Of a stretch of DNA of 64,000 nucleotides, positions 47,090 to 61,142 are shown in pieces (the stretch's first letter is position 1; every line of letters starts with the position of its first letter). The notes under the pieces are model-generated. The model saw nothing but the letters and a program-made list of their open reading frames with translations. It was not told the origin of the DNA and made no database searches. Both the position numbers and the translations under genes were made by a program. The stretch is taken from positions 7,626,001-7,690,000 of the forward strand of contig NC_026657.2 in NCBI RefSeq assembly GCF_000004075.3. Direction: 5' to 3'. The DNA is from Cucumis sativus (lineage: Eukaryota > Streptophyta > Magnoliopsida > Cucurbitales > Cucurbitaceae).

Positions 47090-48280
47090 GAAAGAGGCTG
47101 AGAGGAATTCGGAGTGGATAGTCTAAAACGTTGTTAGGTGAGTTTCGGCGGGAGATTGGTTTGTGAGCTTAGGGCTCTGCCCTTCCGTTTTCTAAACCGA
47201 AATTTTCCTCTTTCAATGATTCGTTTCCGATTACTTTTTCTTTTATAGTCCAAGAGAAAAACCGAGTGGATGGAACCGAAGAGATTGGTGAGTGTTTGTT
47301 AGGAAATTTTTCAAATATAAAAATTAGAAGAATATTTGGAATAGTTAAACGGACGAGCACATTCTCAAATCAAGTCGAACATTTACTAGATCGATTATTA
47401 TCGAATCAACTTTGACTTATCGATGATAAGGTGTTTTAAAAAATAGAATAGACAAAATATTTACAATAATTTTGAAAACATAAAAATACTATAGACCAAC
47501 GGTGAAGAATACAAAAAAAACTATGTTGGTCAACAGTGACAAATATAAAAAAATATTACTAACTCCGCGGTGAGAAATCCAAACAAATGCCCTAGTCAAC
47601 ATGTGTAATTTTCTTATAAACAATAATCATACGCGAATCGTGTAGCAGTATTAGTGGTTTTTTTTTTTTTAACGATGAGAAAAATGTTTCAAATATAAAC
47701 GATCACGTTGATAATGATAACGATCGTGTAGTTCTTTTATGTGAATAATGTTTCAAATATAAACGATCATGTTGACTAGACAAACGATTGTTAAAATGAG
47801 CGAGAAGAAGAAAAAAAAATTGAGCGAAATAAATCTATAATAGATGATTAATAAACTGCAAATAAAGAGAAGAGACAAATTGTCCGTACTATAAATATCA
47901 AATATGAAATTTATAAAAATATTTTATGTGATTTCTGTAAATAACAGTGTCTCATTATATTCGTGAAAATTGGCATAATTTTAACGTAGATCAATATTTT
48001 GTATAATTTGAAAAATAAAAAACTAACATTATTCGTACCTACTTTTGCAAGTAAATGTAAATACAAGGTTAACTAACAAATTTACTACTAAAATCTCAAA
48101 ATTCATGTGGTTTGTTATATGAACTTAATATTAGGTTTGGGAACTAAAAATTTCATATAGAAAACCAAAAGATTAATACATACACATCGTTCGAATTTCA
48201 ACGACTAAAAACCTAATTTAGTCGAGGGGGAAAATAGAAAGAAAAAACCGCCAATTTTATTCTCTTCGATTATTCGCCGA
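47090..48280. other. Divergent intergenic region between ADP-glucose phosphorylase and mCSF1
   Basis: No gene seen. Between 47690 and 47790 the phrase TTTCAAATATAAACGATCA occurs twice about 60 bases apart, a short direct repeat. The remainder is AT-rich. Confidence 0.5.
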
Positions 48281-48281
48281 T

Positions 48282-48295
48282 AAACCCTAAACCCT
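48282..48295 (+). promoter_or_regulatory. Telo-box (AAACCCTAAACCCT) upstream of mCSF1
   Basis: Two telomere-like AAACCCT units lie about 43 bases before the start codon. Telo-boxes near the transcription start are known in plant genes for ribosomal and RNA-processing proteins, which suits a splicing factor. Confidence 0.65.
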
Positions 48296-48337
48296 TTCCG
48301 GTGCTTTGTCAGTGTTCATCAATGCTCAATCTGCCTC

Positions 48338-50854
48338 ATGTTCGTCATCAGAACACTTTTCCGCCAAAAATCAATTTCTCATCCTTATACATCTTTCAAC
48401 CCATGTTTCTTCTACTCCAAACTCCGCGAACTCTACGCATTTGAAGCCCCACCTTCGGTTTCCCCATCGCCGGAGCCCAAACCCCGCTCAAACAAACCTC
48501 CGAAGCCGCGGTACAAGCCGCCGTCGTCGCTCGATCTTGGCGGCAAGAAGCCAAGGCGTTCAAATTTGCCGTTTGATTTCCAGTACAGTTACACAGAGAC
48601 TAGTCCCTCTGTGAGGCCTATTGGGCTTCGAGAACCGAAGTATTCGCCGTTTGGTCCTGGCCGACTTGATCGGGAATGGACTGGGGTGTGTGCCCCGGCG
48701 GCGAACCCGAAGGCGACCTCTGTAGAAGGCATGGAAGATCCAAGACTGGAAGGAAAGAGGAGGGTCATGAGAGAGGCTATTCAAGGGGAGCCATTGCCAG
48801 GAGCCGAGAGAAAGGCCTTGGTGGAGAAATGTCAAAAGAATAAAACAAAGAGGCAGATTAATTTGGGTATGTGATTTTATGGGGTCTGCTAGCTGCAAAG
48901 ATTGGAAATTTGATGATTTTGTTCCAAATTTTGTGGAATTGTGGTGAAAGTATTTGAAAATTTAGGCGATCGTGTGGTTGTTTCTTTCCATCCTTTTAAT
49001 GGGTTGTTCAATGTTTGTCTTGTAATCTGCAAGTTATTTTGTTACCTTGGTATTTTTGCTGTATTAGACTATTGTGTTTGATTTTCTCAAAATTAGAGTC
49101 TGTACTCTGGAGTAGTTCAAGAAAAAATAATATTTGAACTAACGAATGGGCATTGTTATACTTGTTTATTAGCATACATGTAAATGATATTATTTTTATA
49201 ATTTTTTGTTTTTCTTTTGTCATTTCAATGATAGATTACCATTCCAACTCCTCATTCCGATGTTTGAACCACGAGGTTTAGGGAAATATTGACATGTTGG
49301 TAGATATTTTATTATATCATGAACCCTTTATTTTGTGGCATTATCTCTGATAAGTTGATTTCGAATGTTGAAATCGAATAGCAAAGCATCTCAGATATTA
49401 TATGTATGTTGGGCATTCCTTTGCGGAAGCTTCATTAATCTATCGTTTGATTTAAAGTTGTAGGTCTTGAAATAGTTCGAGGAACTTTAGATACCTGGAA
49501 ATTGTTTATATTTCTGCATTATTTCACTATTTGGTTCTTACCCTCGATGAAAAAAATACTGAGGTGGATGATAAGATCGGTGGTCTGGTATAGAGGATGG
49601 TGTTTCCTCATCATCTTTAATTAACCGGTGCTACATGGATATTGAAAATATCTTATTTTCTGTGCCTATATTACTGAGAAATCTTATAATATGATCCCTA
49701 TAATGACTAGCTCTATAGTAGTAATGGCATTTTTTTTTCTATGTGGTTGTAGGAAGAGATGGTTTGACTCACAATATGTTGAATGATATTCATAATCACT
49801 GGAGACATGGTGAAGCAGTGAGGATCAAATGTCTAGGAGTTCCCACTGTAGATATGAAAAACGTGTGCACGCAACTTGAGGTATGGTTTTCGTTTCTTTG
49901 GCTGGAATCATCTTGCTTTAGATACAAGTTTTTAGTTTTTCATTTCTTAAGTTATATTGGCTTGCATTCCACAAATTATATCAACTAATTAAAAATATTT
50001 TTTGAGTCACTCACACCCTTTGGCACTTTTCTTAATGTCCGTTTACTTCAAGCTTTGTTCATGATTGCAGGACAAGACATTTGGAAAGATCATTCATAGG
50101 CATGGTGGTTTTCTTGTTCTATACAGAGGGAGGAACTATAATCCCAAGAAAAGGCCATTCATTCCTTTAATGTTATGGAGACCCCATGAACCTATATATC
50201 CCAGGCTGATTAAAACTACGATTGATGGACTAAGCATCGATGAAACAAAAGAAATGAGAAAGAAAGGACTAGCTGTTCCTGCTTTGACAAAGCTTGGTAT
50301 GTGTTTGAGAACCTTTTTTTGTAAAACTTCTTTCCACTAATTATCGTATTATCACGAGGTCATTAACTATCACATGATATCTGTGGATTTTAGCAAAGAA
50401 TGGTTACTATGGTAGTTTAGTACCCATGGTTCGAGATGCTTTTCTCTCCTGTGAGTTGGTTCGAATTGACTGTAAAGGCCTTGAGAGGAGTGATTACAAG
50501 AAAATTGGCTGCAAGCTTCGGGTAATGGCCATGCCCTTCATGCCTTTGCATAACTATTCTTCAATTCTTAAATCTTATAAAGCAAAGAGCCTTATAATAT
50601 GCCATGACATGAGTGTTGTTATCCGATCACCATTTTTCATGGCTAAATTATTTCCATTTTTGATCAACTTTATTTTCTTGAATCAGGACCTCGTGCCTTG
50701 TATCTTGGTGACATTTGATAAGGAGCAGATTGTAGTTTGGAGGGGCAAGGATTACCAGCCCTTAGACACTGGTTATCTTACAGTCAGAGAGACCTTTGAT
50801 GATGTTGATGGGAATACAGGTTGTGTTGACGATGAGGTCGTGATGGAGACATGA
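48338..50854 (+). CDS. mCSF1: Mitochondrial CRM-domain splicing factor (CRS2-associated factor type)
   Basis: Five exons, 48338-48866, 49753-49880, 50071-50296, 50394-50521 and 50687-50854, join in frame to 392 residues, close to Arabidopsis mCSF1. CAF-type proteins bind group II introns through CRM domains and help splice organellar transcripts; mCSF1 serves many mitochondrial introns. The N-terminus (MFVIRTLFRQKSISHPY) is basic and amphipathic like a mitochondrial presequence and is followed by a Pro-rich linker. The family block PFDFQYSYTE precedes the CRM domains. CRM1 covers about 178-285 (HRHGGFLVLYRGRNY is its GxxG-like core) and CRM2 about 290-375 (WRGKDYQPL at its end). The C-terminal acidic tail ends EVVMET. 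Intron positions fall at equivalent places in the two CRM domains. Confidence 0.92.
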
Positions 50855-53270
50855 ACATCGATTACTGTGATGCGGGCTTTCATTCTGGTAACAGTGACAG
50901 TGAGTAGTTTCTTGGTTGCTTCATATCACATCCAAATCATTTTGCCAAAATAATATTATGATCCTTTTCGCCTGAAGATTGACCCATATAACATATTCTT
51001 TTCCCATATCTTCTGTTTGCCTTATTCTCATGCTCTTCCAGGGAAGAAGTGAAAATCTTGTTCGGAGATTCAAATGTCTAATTTTTTGGTCAAAGGTACA
51101 TATCTTAACGAGTTAAACTATGTCGAAACTGAGTTGAGTTGTCTTATGTCCATATTAGCATATTAAAATGTATAATTGGATGATCATAGATTATTAACTG
51201 TAGTGTCTATTTAGATTGAATTTAGAAACAGTACAATTTCATGAGTTTCGTATTAGCTAGCATGTGTCTGGATTAACATGTACTTGGAAATGACATATTT
51301 TTTAAAGCTTTTTTTTAAAAAAATTAACTATCATGTGTTTCAAAAAGCCGAGCAATGATCAAATACATCATTTTCCCCCCTAAAAATTTTTTAAATTGAT
51401 GACTTAAAATTTTTAACCAAATATACTCTTAAGCAAATATTGATGACTTTGAGTTTTCTCATCAACTTCGTCAGTTTTGTTGCAAATGATTTAAAAAATC
51501 AATTTGCTTTTATCCTTATAACTACTTTTAAATAAATATTTGTTCATAGTAGTGTTTAACATGTATCAAAGTTTAAAAATATTTTACAAGCTTATGAATA
51601 TCTTAAATTTGTATAATAATTGTAATCATTTGAATTTTGAATTTTGAACATAGCAAAAGAGTATGTAACACTTTATTTTTAGTACAATTAAAATATTATC
51701 AACTTTTGATCTAACTCAAGAACATCTTTTTTAGATCTGTTAGATAACTTTTAAAGGTTCTTAATAGACACACGTCTGATTTAATTAATAATTTGGAGAA
51801 TTAAAATCAACTATCAATGTCTATAAATATTTGGTCTATTTTGACAGATTTTATAATAATTGATTTTAGAAAAGGTTGTTTTTATAACTAATTATAATAA
51901 AATGCGTAAATTAAGAAAGGTAAAGAGGTGTCCACTAAGATTAAATGTTTGATAATGAAAAATAGAAGACTCGTGGCCTCACGTTCCAATTTAATACATG
52001 GCCGCTGAATGCGTCCAAAAGGTCTCGCCTTTTCTCGTTTGCGTTTCTCTCCCACGTACTTGCCGTTCGTTTCTTCCTGCCGACTTCTTTTTTAATCCAT
52101 AAATCCTTTTTTGCTTAGAATTTTATGGACTTTATAAACTTAAATATTTATAAATCATTAAAAATCGGACATTTTTAAATATAATCAAATTTCACATTTT
52201 ATGAATTAGATAATATATATTAATAAAATTTATTAAGTTTTTTTATAAAAATGAAATTTAAATTTTATAAATATTGTTTAAAGTGAATACATACATTTTA
52301 GAATATAAAAATAAATTGGGCAGGCCACAAATATTGAACGAGTTATGTATATATATATATATATACCTGCACGTTTGTATATGTGTATACTTTATGTATG
52401 TATGTGTATAACTAGTTGAAGGACGAGGGCTATTGACAATTACATCCTGAACTACTTAGTGAGAATTTCATCTTCTAACAAAAACTTTCGATTTAGAAGT
52501 AACCAATAAAATAATAAGATTCAAGTAACTAGTGACACAACAAGCTTCTGAATAGGTCACAAAATTACAAACATGTGGACATTAAGGAAAATAAACCATT
52601 CCTAGTCATGCCTCATAGTAACAACAATTGCGTTATTCACCTCGCTGAAGTTTGACTAGTATTGTTTATCAAATTAACCAATGAGATGATATTAACTTGA
52701 ATAGAGGATCCATGCAAAAGACTATTAAGCACAACTCAAGCTTCCAACAACTTAATGCCTGCTCGTGCACAATCTTCCTTCAACCAACACAAATTGGAGA
52801 TTTTATGGAGTCACGAACAATCTAGCCCACACCTTCACAACGACACCCTGCACACATAAGAGACTCACGAGACATATAAACACAACTAAAATTTTAACAC
52901 ATGCCATATATGATCAAGAGTTTCTTACCCACCTTGTATTGATGGAATTCTAATAGTTCTAATAGAACCACGTAACAACTTCAAAACAATAAGAAATTCC
53001 GAACTGTCCAATCATTTTAATCGAAAAACAAACACAACCAATCACATACAAGTACGACACAAAAACCACATGTTAGGGGATAGAAGCAAAGTCAAACGCA
53101 TTTAGAGAACTCACATGACCAAATAATAACATGTGGTTTAGTAGACTTCAAAAAATGTTGTTTAAATATTCAAACTTAGATCTAAATTCATAATATATAT
53201 ACACACACATAAACACACAAATTCCCCTCACGTGCGTGCACGTGCTAGAATACTAGTTTTTCTTAATAAG
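50855..53270. other. Intergenic DNA between mCSF1 and LPEAT2
   Basis: The 3' UTR of mCSF1 is followed by AT-rich DNA. A less AT-rich patch at 51965-52090, with CTCCCACGTACTTGCC and TTCTTCCTGCCGAC, looks like an isolated leader but no coding exon follows. A (TA)n run lies at 52350. Nothing else stands out. Confidence 0.5.
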
Positions 53271-53383
53271 GTGGATTTATAATATAATAATAAATCACAA
53301 TTGAAGAAAAAAAAGGAAAAAAGAAATCCTGGGAAAGCTACAGATCGCAAATACATCGACGCCAATTTGGCACCATAAATCAC

Positions 53384-53440
53384 TCATCTCTCTCTCTTTT
53401 TTCTTCTCTCTCTCTTTCCCCTTTTCTTCTTCCCCCATCC
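53384..53440 (+). promoter_or_regulatory. Pyrimidine-rich leader of LPEAT2
   Basis: A long CT-rich run (CTCTCTCTC and TTCTTC units) directly precedes the start codon. Such CT-rich leaders are common near plant transcription starts. A weak TATA-like TTTATAATA is at 53277-53285. Confidence 0.45.
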
Positions 53441-53445
53441 CAACA

Positions 53446-56400
53446 ATGACGGACCACGACCTCACCTCCACGCTGCTCCCCGCCCAACAACCATCAGACC
53501 GTGCCGACGTAATCCTCAGAATCCAAGACGACGACGTTGACGACGGCGGCGCTACACCGGAGCAGATCAACAATCAAAACGGCAATCATCACGATCCTCG
53601 ACTCTGCTTTACCAATCCTTACGGGTTTATTGGTTCCAATGGATTCTCTGTTCCCGAGACGACTACGGTGGATCCATTTCGAAACAACACGCCCTGTGTT
53701 GATGGAATTTATGAGTGGGTTAAGATTGTGGTTTGCATACCTATTGCGCTTGCTCGTCTTGTGTTATTTGGGCTTTGTCTTTTGATTGGATATATTGCTA
53801 CCAAGACGGCGCTTCATGGGTGGAAGGATAAGGAGAACCCGATGCCTAAATGGAGATGTAGGCTTATGGGAGTTACGAGGCTTTGCGGACGGTGTATTCT
53901 ATTTTCTTTTGGGTAAGTAAGATGTGCTTCTGTTTGGTTGAACCGGGATATACTTGTATTTTATCTTTACCTATGCTTTGTTCGTGTTTTTTTTTTTTTT
54001 TTTGGATGTTTCGATCAATCGATATTTTCGAGTTAGACAATTTTGGTTTGCTGTATAGTTTTCAATTTTGGTGGAAATTAGATTTCCTGCTCTGTTTGAC
54101 TGCTTATCTTTTCTCTTGAGCTGATTTTGTTATATAATTTAATTGAGATTCAACTTTTTCTACTGTTATTTCTTGTTCAATCTAGTGATTTTTCCCGGTT
54201 TGTCTTTCTCTCTCAGATATCATTGGATAACAAGAAAAGGGAAGCCTGCTCCTAGGGAAATTGCACCAATTGTTGTATCAAATCATGTATCTTATATAGA
54301 ACCTATATTTTATTTTTACGAGTTATTTCCAACTATGGTCGCAGCTGAGTCCCATGATTCCATACCCTTTGTTGGGACCATCATCAGAGCCATGCAGGTT
54401 ATTTCTTGTCCTTTACTTCTCGATTAACTATTTCCAAGTAAAAGAAGGGAAATGCTGGGGGCGGGCCTAACGCCCTAGGGGCGCTTGGCTTTTTAAAACA
54501 TTTCATATTTAGTTAGCTATATGCTCTGACATGATATCTGTTTCTTGCGGGAAAAAAAGAGGAAGACTCAATTGTTGTTTACATTTCTCAGGTGATATAT
54601 GTAGATAGATTTTCACCTACATCCAAGAAGCATGCCATTAGTGAAATAAAGGTAAAAAGTTTCAGTAACTTTCACATGTACTTAAACGTCTCTTTGACAT
54701 ATTCACAGTGTTGATCATTGAAAAACATATAAGAAATCGTTACACCAAGCAAGAGCAGGTAGAGTTCAAAATATATTGTGTACTCGAGAAAATGTGTGAG
54801 ATCATTTCAAGCCACAAAAACCATAAAAGGGATAGTATGAAACTGAGCCAAAGAGTCTCCTTATCGCTCTTGAAGAGATGGCCAAGAAAGGTAATATCTG
54901 AAAGAGAGACCATAGATTTGTAGGCAAAGTCAACGGCCATCCAAAACTCTGGGAGATAAAAGCCCAAGAAGATCTAGAAAAGGAACATGAAATAAACAGA
55001 TGACTGTGTTTTGGGGTCGTTGCCAACCTTAAAATTGATATTCCTGTAAACATACTTCTTTATTCGATCGATATATTTCCATGGACCATTGGATGAATTG
55101 GGAGCTTTTGTAACACATTTTCTAAGAACTCAAAGGACTTAGTGGTACAACCTATGGAAAATTTTCCGTTCAAGAATGGTTGTTTTTTTAACACATATTC
55201 TCTTTTTTTTTCCGAAAATAATAAAAAACATTGTTTGGGCTGTTTGTGCATCAATCAGTTTTTAGCATTTAGGTCTCTTTTTGTCGTTCCAATTTATTGG
55301 ATGTCCTCAAAGGGACTATTAATAGTTTCAGTTAAACTGTTGTTTATTGTTTGTTTATTATATTTTATTTTAAACTAAGGTTAAAAATTATGGCAAGCTG
55401 TAGTACTAAGACAATGACGAATGAATGATATAATATCTCTCTTCTTGCATTTTCTTGTTTGATGATTGACTTGAATAGATGTGATAAGATCTTTGATAGA
55501 AAACTGTGCTTTCAAGGATGTGAAAACAGAGAAAGGCTTCTTGCAATAGATTTCCAAGAGTTCTGTTATTTCCGGAGGGAACCACTACAAATGGAAGGGC
55601 TCTTATTTCTTTTCAACTTGGTGCTTTCCTTCCTGGTTATTCAATCCAACCTGTTGTTGTCCGTTACCCTCACGTTCACTTTGACCAATCATGGTAGGTA
55701 TCTACTCCTCGTTTGATTGTTTATCTAGTGCCAACTCTGTCTTACTCTGATGTTTGTGATAATGCTATTTTGTATAGGGGCCTTGTTTCTTTACCAAAGC
55801 TCATGATTAGAATGTTTATGCAATTTCACAATTACATGGAGGTATTTTTTCCATTCATTTTCATATCCTTCACCTGTTTACAACCTTCCGATTTTATTTG
55901 ATTTAGGCAATGTTATTGCCACACTTTATTACCTGAACAGGTTGAGTATCTTCCTATTATTTCACCACGATATAATGGAAAAGAAAGCTCTTCTGATTTT
56001 GCTAAGAGGGTAAGGTTCTGCTTTTTCAAGTTTATAATCTGTACTAGTTAAAGTTTGAAGTATGCTGTGGGTGCTCCTTTCATAGCTAGTAGTCTAGTTT
56101 CCTTTTCTAATCATCATGTAAATTTCCTTAACTAAAACTGTCTGTCTGAAAAACTTTCAATCTGCGTATGGACACTATCTTCTAGATCACCAATTGCCTA
56201 CATTTCATTTTCATTGTTCCAAACTATTCTTTATCCTGCACCCCCAAGTTCCGTTTTGTTTTGGATGAATTTAAATATTAAGGTGTCTCTTGTTAAAAAA
56301 AAAAGATGGATAATTGATAAATTTCCAAACCTGAGAACAGTAAAACTCAGTTAATGTTTGTGGAATCAAGGTTGCTTGAACAGTGATTGAAAAGTATTCA

Positions 56401-59400
56401 TAGCTAGTGATTCTTTCCTAATTTGGTGGGAAACTACTTATGAACTGGACGGTGTGTGTATTGTGCCTTTTAAAGATTTTTTTAATTATTATTTATTTTT
56501 TTGTGTGGTTAAAATACCAATTTGGTCCTTGTACTTTGGGTTTCGTTTATGTTCTTTCACATGTTCAAAGAAAATTTAAAGATTTACTAAATGTGTTAAA
56601 TCTGAACATTTGGAAGTAGAGGGACTAAAATAGAACAAGTTTCAAAGTACCGGACAAAAGTGTATAATAATCTTTTCCCCCCTCAATCAAGTTATTTATG
56701 ACCTGAGAACTTGTGTGTTTGATCACTTGTTCTGTTTTGCGGACAGTTTAATATTTGTTCTTGTTAAAAATTGGAATTATTCATGCAGACTAGCCGTGCA
56801 ATGGCCACTGCACTGAATGTTGTCCAAACACCTCATTCATATGGAGATTTAATGCTACTGACCAAGGCTGCCCAGGCAAATCAAGTATGTACCTTTTTTT
56901 TCTTTTTAGTATTGCATTCAATATCTATATTCTGCCCAACTATTCATATTTTATCTCTATTGTTTCCTTTAAACCCTTTTCAACTTATATTTTCCGCTAA
57001 TTATTGATATATTATTTAAGCAAGTTTCAGTAGTGAGTAATGATGAATATTTTATTTGGTACATAGAGTTTAACCTTGAATGATGGATCTGGTTTATCAT
57101 GCACCACCTGCTTTACCGATCTCCACTTGACTTGTTTTATGGTTTTTAACACTATTTGTCTTGTCATTTTGTTCATGCACTGTCATGTTAAACTTCTCTT
57201 GATGTTCATGGTCTTAGTGCATTTGGTTTACTTTCTTGTATTAATGCTTGTATTTTATTTTATCCTTACCTGGTTGTTGTAACAATTTTGCAGGAGAGAC
57301 CCTCTGATTATATGATCGGAATGTCGCAGATGGAACAAGTAAGTCCCCGTAGACATAAAAGTTAATAATTTTTTTCATTCACTTTGGATGCAATTTTAAA
57401 GAGAGTTTCCCCCCTCTAATCTTCCATTAAATTTGGTGCAACGGTTTTCTTGTAAAATTTCAACTCTGACGAGCATTGTGCTGCCCAGGGTATGATCAAA
57501 TTTTTGTTCAGTATCTATGACAATTGTATTGTTTTAGACTTTTAGTTAATTACCTTCTGAATTAACACTCCTTATATTTCACACGCTTCTGTATCTATAT
57601 TACAAAGGTCAGTTTCTTCTTCCTATTTGTTCTAGGTGAGCAGCCTTGAAGCTGTTGATTTTCTTGATAAGTTTCTATCAATGGATCCTGACTCCAGGTA
57701 CTATTCTACTTTTTACTTCCACATGTACAGAATATTTATGGTCTTTCTATTTTTGTTGGTAGTGTTGATTGTGATAAAGTAAGGAATAGAATTATTCTGG
57801 GGGATACAGACTGAGAATTTGTTATAAGAAAATAGAATAAATACCTACCTTTTAAAAAACAGAATAAGTACCTAAACATTAGGGACCAAAATATATATTG
57901 CGTCCATGTGCCTATAATACGAAGATTCAATAAGCTAGAAAAATTCCCTAATGTTTTAAAGCTCTCACCTACCAAAGCTAATTTTTTCCACCAAAAAAAC
58001 TATTACTGCTATTATGTTAAATAATATGGCACGACATATAACTTCCTAAAACTAAATAAAAATCAACCAATCAAGGTTAATTTTTCCACCCAAAAAAAGC
58101 AATGATAATAAGCACTTGCCAACCTTTCTTCATACAAGACAGCACTCACATGCCTATAGCAAAAAGTTTCTGATATCGTTGTCTTGTCCCTCTTGTAGTG
58201 GCCGTGCTACATATGATGGATTTGTAAGAGCTCTAAGACTCAAGGCTTGTGCGGTTGCTGAAGATGTGAGTTGACTCTAGCTTCAATACCTTTACAAGCA
58301 GTTGTTTTTCTAATGGTTAATGTACGTTGCTTATGCTTAAACTTACAGTAAACACAATTAAAATTTTTGATCGTTGAAGTCTATTCTCTGGTGCAATTAG
58401 ATTCACCCTCCACAAAGAGTAGTGTTAACTTATTCTTATAACTTGAATAGCAGTTGTTTTGTCCTTAGATTATGTAACTTTGCTCGGTGGAAAGATATGA
58501 TCTCTCTCTATCTATTATGAAAATATCGGTGTTGATGTAATCATGTCGATGCTTTCATGTTTTTTGTTCTTACCAATTAGATCTCTCTCTATCTATTCCT
58601 ACTGCTATTTTTCATTTTCATTTGTTTATTTTCCTTGTTCTTTAAGATTTTTTTTTCAAGCTGAATTATTGAAAGTCCATTTTTACTGCTTATTTGCTGC
58701 AGATATTTTCTTTTATTGATATAGAGAAGATGGGAACAATAACATACAAGCAGGTATTTTCCTCTCTCGGCACTTCTTTTATGTTTCTATCCTTTATTCT
58801 CCCTTCCTGTTAGAGTGCAAACATTCTCGATTCGAAACCTTAGACCGTGTCATCAGCTTGATGTCGGAAACTAAAGTTTCAAACAATCACATTTTATCCA
58901 TATGCATACATAGATTTCTTTCTTGTTAATTTTCCTGAATCCACGTTGTTCATAATTAAAGTTGTTGGTTTCTTCCAGTACCTGTACGGTTCTTTGCATG
59001 TCATGAAGCTGCAAGGTTTTCAGCGATCATGCGAGCTGATCTATACTGAATGTAGCAACGAAGGAGATAAAATTTCAGAACAAAAGGTGAACTTGTCATT
59101 CCTTTATTGGTTTTTCAGATACCTTCGTAGATTTTGATGAATGCTGATTTCTCATTCTCTGGTTACTGACATCAGCTAGAAGAATTGATACGGCCAGCTA
59201 CACCCGATCTGAATGCCGAAGAGGTACTTGTCTTCATTGTGCCATTCCATTCTCATATAGAAAATGAACTGCATTTTAAAAACTAATCACTCAGTATATT
59301 TCAAGTATCAATCGTAACTCCATCTTTGTTATATACGAGTGATTGCAGGCTCATGAGCTCTTGAAACTATTCGATACCAACGGCGATGGAAAGATTAGCA

Positions 59401-59480
59401 AGAATGATTTATGTGGCTGCTTAAAAAGGAACCCACTGCTGATTGCGCTTTTTTCGCGGTGTTTGCTACCTAGCTTGTAA
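53446..59480 (+). CDS. LPEAT2: Lysophosphatidylethanolamine/lysophospholipid acyltransferase with EF-hands
   Basis: Thirteen coding exons join in frame: 53446-53912, 54217-54397, 54592-54651, 55530-55693, 55778-55841, 55941-56009, 56789-56884, 57294-57338, 57636-57697, 58199-58265, 58703-58753, 58979-59086 and 59176-59223, with a final exon at 59349-59480. They give 537 residues, next to 539 in Arabidopsis LPEAT2. The ER-membrane enzyme re-acylates lysophospholipids from acyl-CoA. A hydrophobic helix lies near residues 95-120. PlsC motif I is NHVSYIE (His179 and Glu184). Motif III is FPEGTTTNGRA at 250-260. The C-terminal EF-hand is canonical (DTNGDGKISKND, 503-514), and two earlier ones are degenerate (DPDSSGRATYDG and DIEKMGTITYKQ). 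Calcium control is therefore plausible. All introns are GT-AG. Confidence 0.95.
56511..56672. mobile_element. Small inverted-repeat MITE in an LPEAT2 intron
   Basis: The left arm contains TTTGGTCCTTGTACTTTGGG. The right arm, inverted, contains TTTTGTCCGGTACTTTGAAA, and the similarity continues through the TTGTTCT and ATGTTCA words. The element has almost no interior and no ORF. It lies well clear of splice sites. Confidence 0.6.
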
Positions 59481-60928
59481 CTGGAAATAACATAGTGTGT
59501 CTAACGTTGTTTTATGAATGAGTTTCCCTTGTCTTGTTTGGTCATTGTATTTGTTATCATCTCCCTGAATGTGTTTGATTATTAGGAGGAACCCAGATTA
59601 TAGGAGAGGGTTGGGGTTTTCCTTGAATATAATATATATAGGGTAGTGGGGCAACATAATTTTGCTACATTGCCCCCTGTGAAATTATCCACTCCTGAAA
59701 ACTACATCATTGTATTTTGATATGAGTTATTGTAGTGTCACTAAACTTTTACTGCCTTCTTGTTTACCATAATCTAAACAAGTTTGCTGTTTTGCTGATT
59801 GTAAAATTTGCTCTAACTTCTCCAGGCCATTGTCTTTGTGGATATTCACATTTTTCTTCATATCATTCCAAACTGGAGGTACTGTATCTCACTCATAAAT
59901 CTCTTATGAATTTGTCTGCATATCGATATTGGACTTGATCATCTTTCATTTTGAGAGCTATCACAAGTTTGCTTCTTAAAATCAATACGTAGACCATTAA
60001 GGATTCAAGCTGACTTTATGTCTGGATGTATTCTTCTCATTAAACATGAGATACTAAGACTTACGTAAACTCAAGTGGTTTGAGTTTTTAAACTGTGACT
60101 CAAAACTTAAGATGGTCATTCACTTACAAGCTTGAAACAAGAAAACAATCTAGTGGAAATCAATATTCATGTGAGAAAAAACAACACTATAAGAGTTTGA
60201 ATCGGATCTCTTTAACCAATTTACTCTTATATCATCTTAAATCAATTGACCAAAAAAACTTAAATTTAAGTTGATAGTTGATGGTAAGTTTAGTTATATC
60301 ATTACCTAAAACGACAAACAAACTTGCGCTGATCAGTAGATTTATCGTTCTTAAGCATAACATATTACTATGTTATATCTTAATTATACTTCCATCAAAT
60401 TCAAATGATTAAATTCAGGACAGAGTGTTATTTGTAGTGTTATACATAGTTGAAATGAACAGAGGGAAGCAAATGTGATTGACTTGGCATTATTAGATGT
60501 TTTTGCCTTTTCACTTGTATATATATATACATATATTGATTGCATTCCATCCATCCATTCGTGGTGATTGTCTTAGAGTCTTTCTTTTTTCCAAACAAGT
60601 CAAGTTTGAGATAAGAATGTAAACAACTTATCTTTCTTCCCTTAAATTGCAATTATCTGTCTGATCCTTTCTCTGTTCATCTATCACTTGTCAGTGTACG
60701 GTTCTTCCTCCACTTCTCACTCATTGTACCTTCCTTCAATCAAAACCAATCCTTAGTTGTATATATTTAACTCTATGTGCAAAAATATGTCATTTTCCAA
60801 CCAATCCTTTCCTTTCCTCTTTTCCTTTATTTCCAATTTTGACTTTTATAATTTGTAAATGGCTGTTTGGCTCACCCTAATCTTATCTTTTCTGTAGTCT
60901 TTCCTATAAAAAATTTACACATTTATAA
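59481..60928. other. LPEAT2 3' UTR and intergenic DNA, no gene seen
   Basis: The first few hundred bases are probably 3' UTR. No coding exon is visible afterwards on either strand. Confidence 0.5.
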
Positions 60929-61142
60929 TAGGGGTGAACATCCACGTCCGAAAAGCCGATCTAATTGACCTAATCGATATCCTATGATTGGTTTAATTAA
61001 AAGGTTTCGAAAAGCCGATCGAAATTGACCATAACCGATCTGTCTAAACATCATTGTCGGTTTTCCTTAGTATAAATCGACTAAGTTGGTTTTCGATACT
61101 GATCTTTGTACAAAACTGACTTCGTCCGATCGATCACTCCTA
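60929..61142. repeat. Relative of the hAT-like MITE, about 214 bp
   Basis: It starts TAGGGGTGAACATC and ends ATCGATCACTCCTA, a short imperfect inverted terminus matching the element at 9987. Internal words GAAAAGCCGATC (twice) and AAATCGACTAAG are of the same style. No 8-bp target duplication was recognised. Confidence 0.5.

Noticed and set aside
51965-52090. Isolated less AT-rich patch that looks like a leader exon
   Set aside because: No coding exon follows and it is over 1.3 kb from the LPEAT2 start. Left as intergenic.
60440-60652. Minus-strand ORF of 70 codons
   Set aside because: No similarity, low-complexity ATATAT tract inside, no promoter or splice context.
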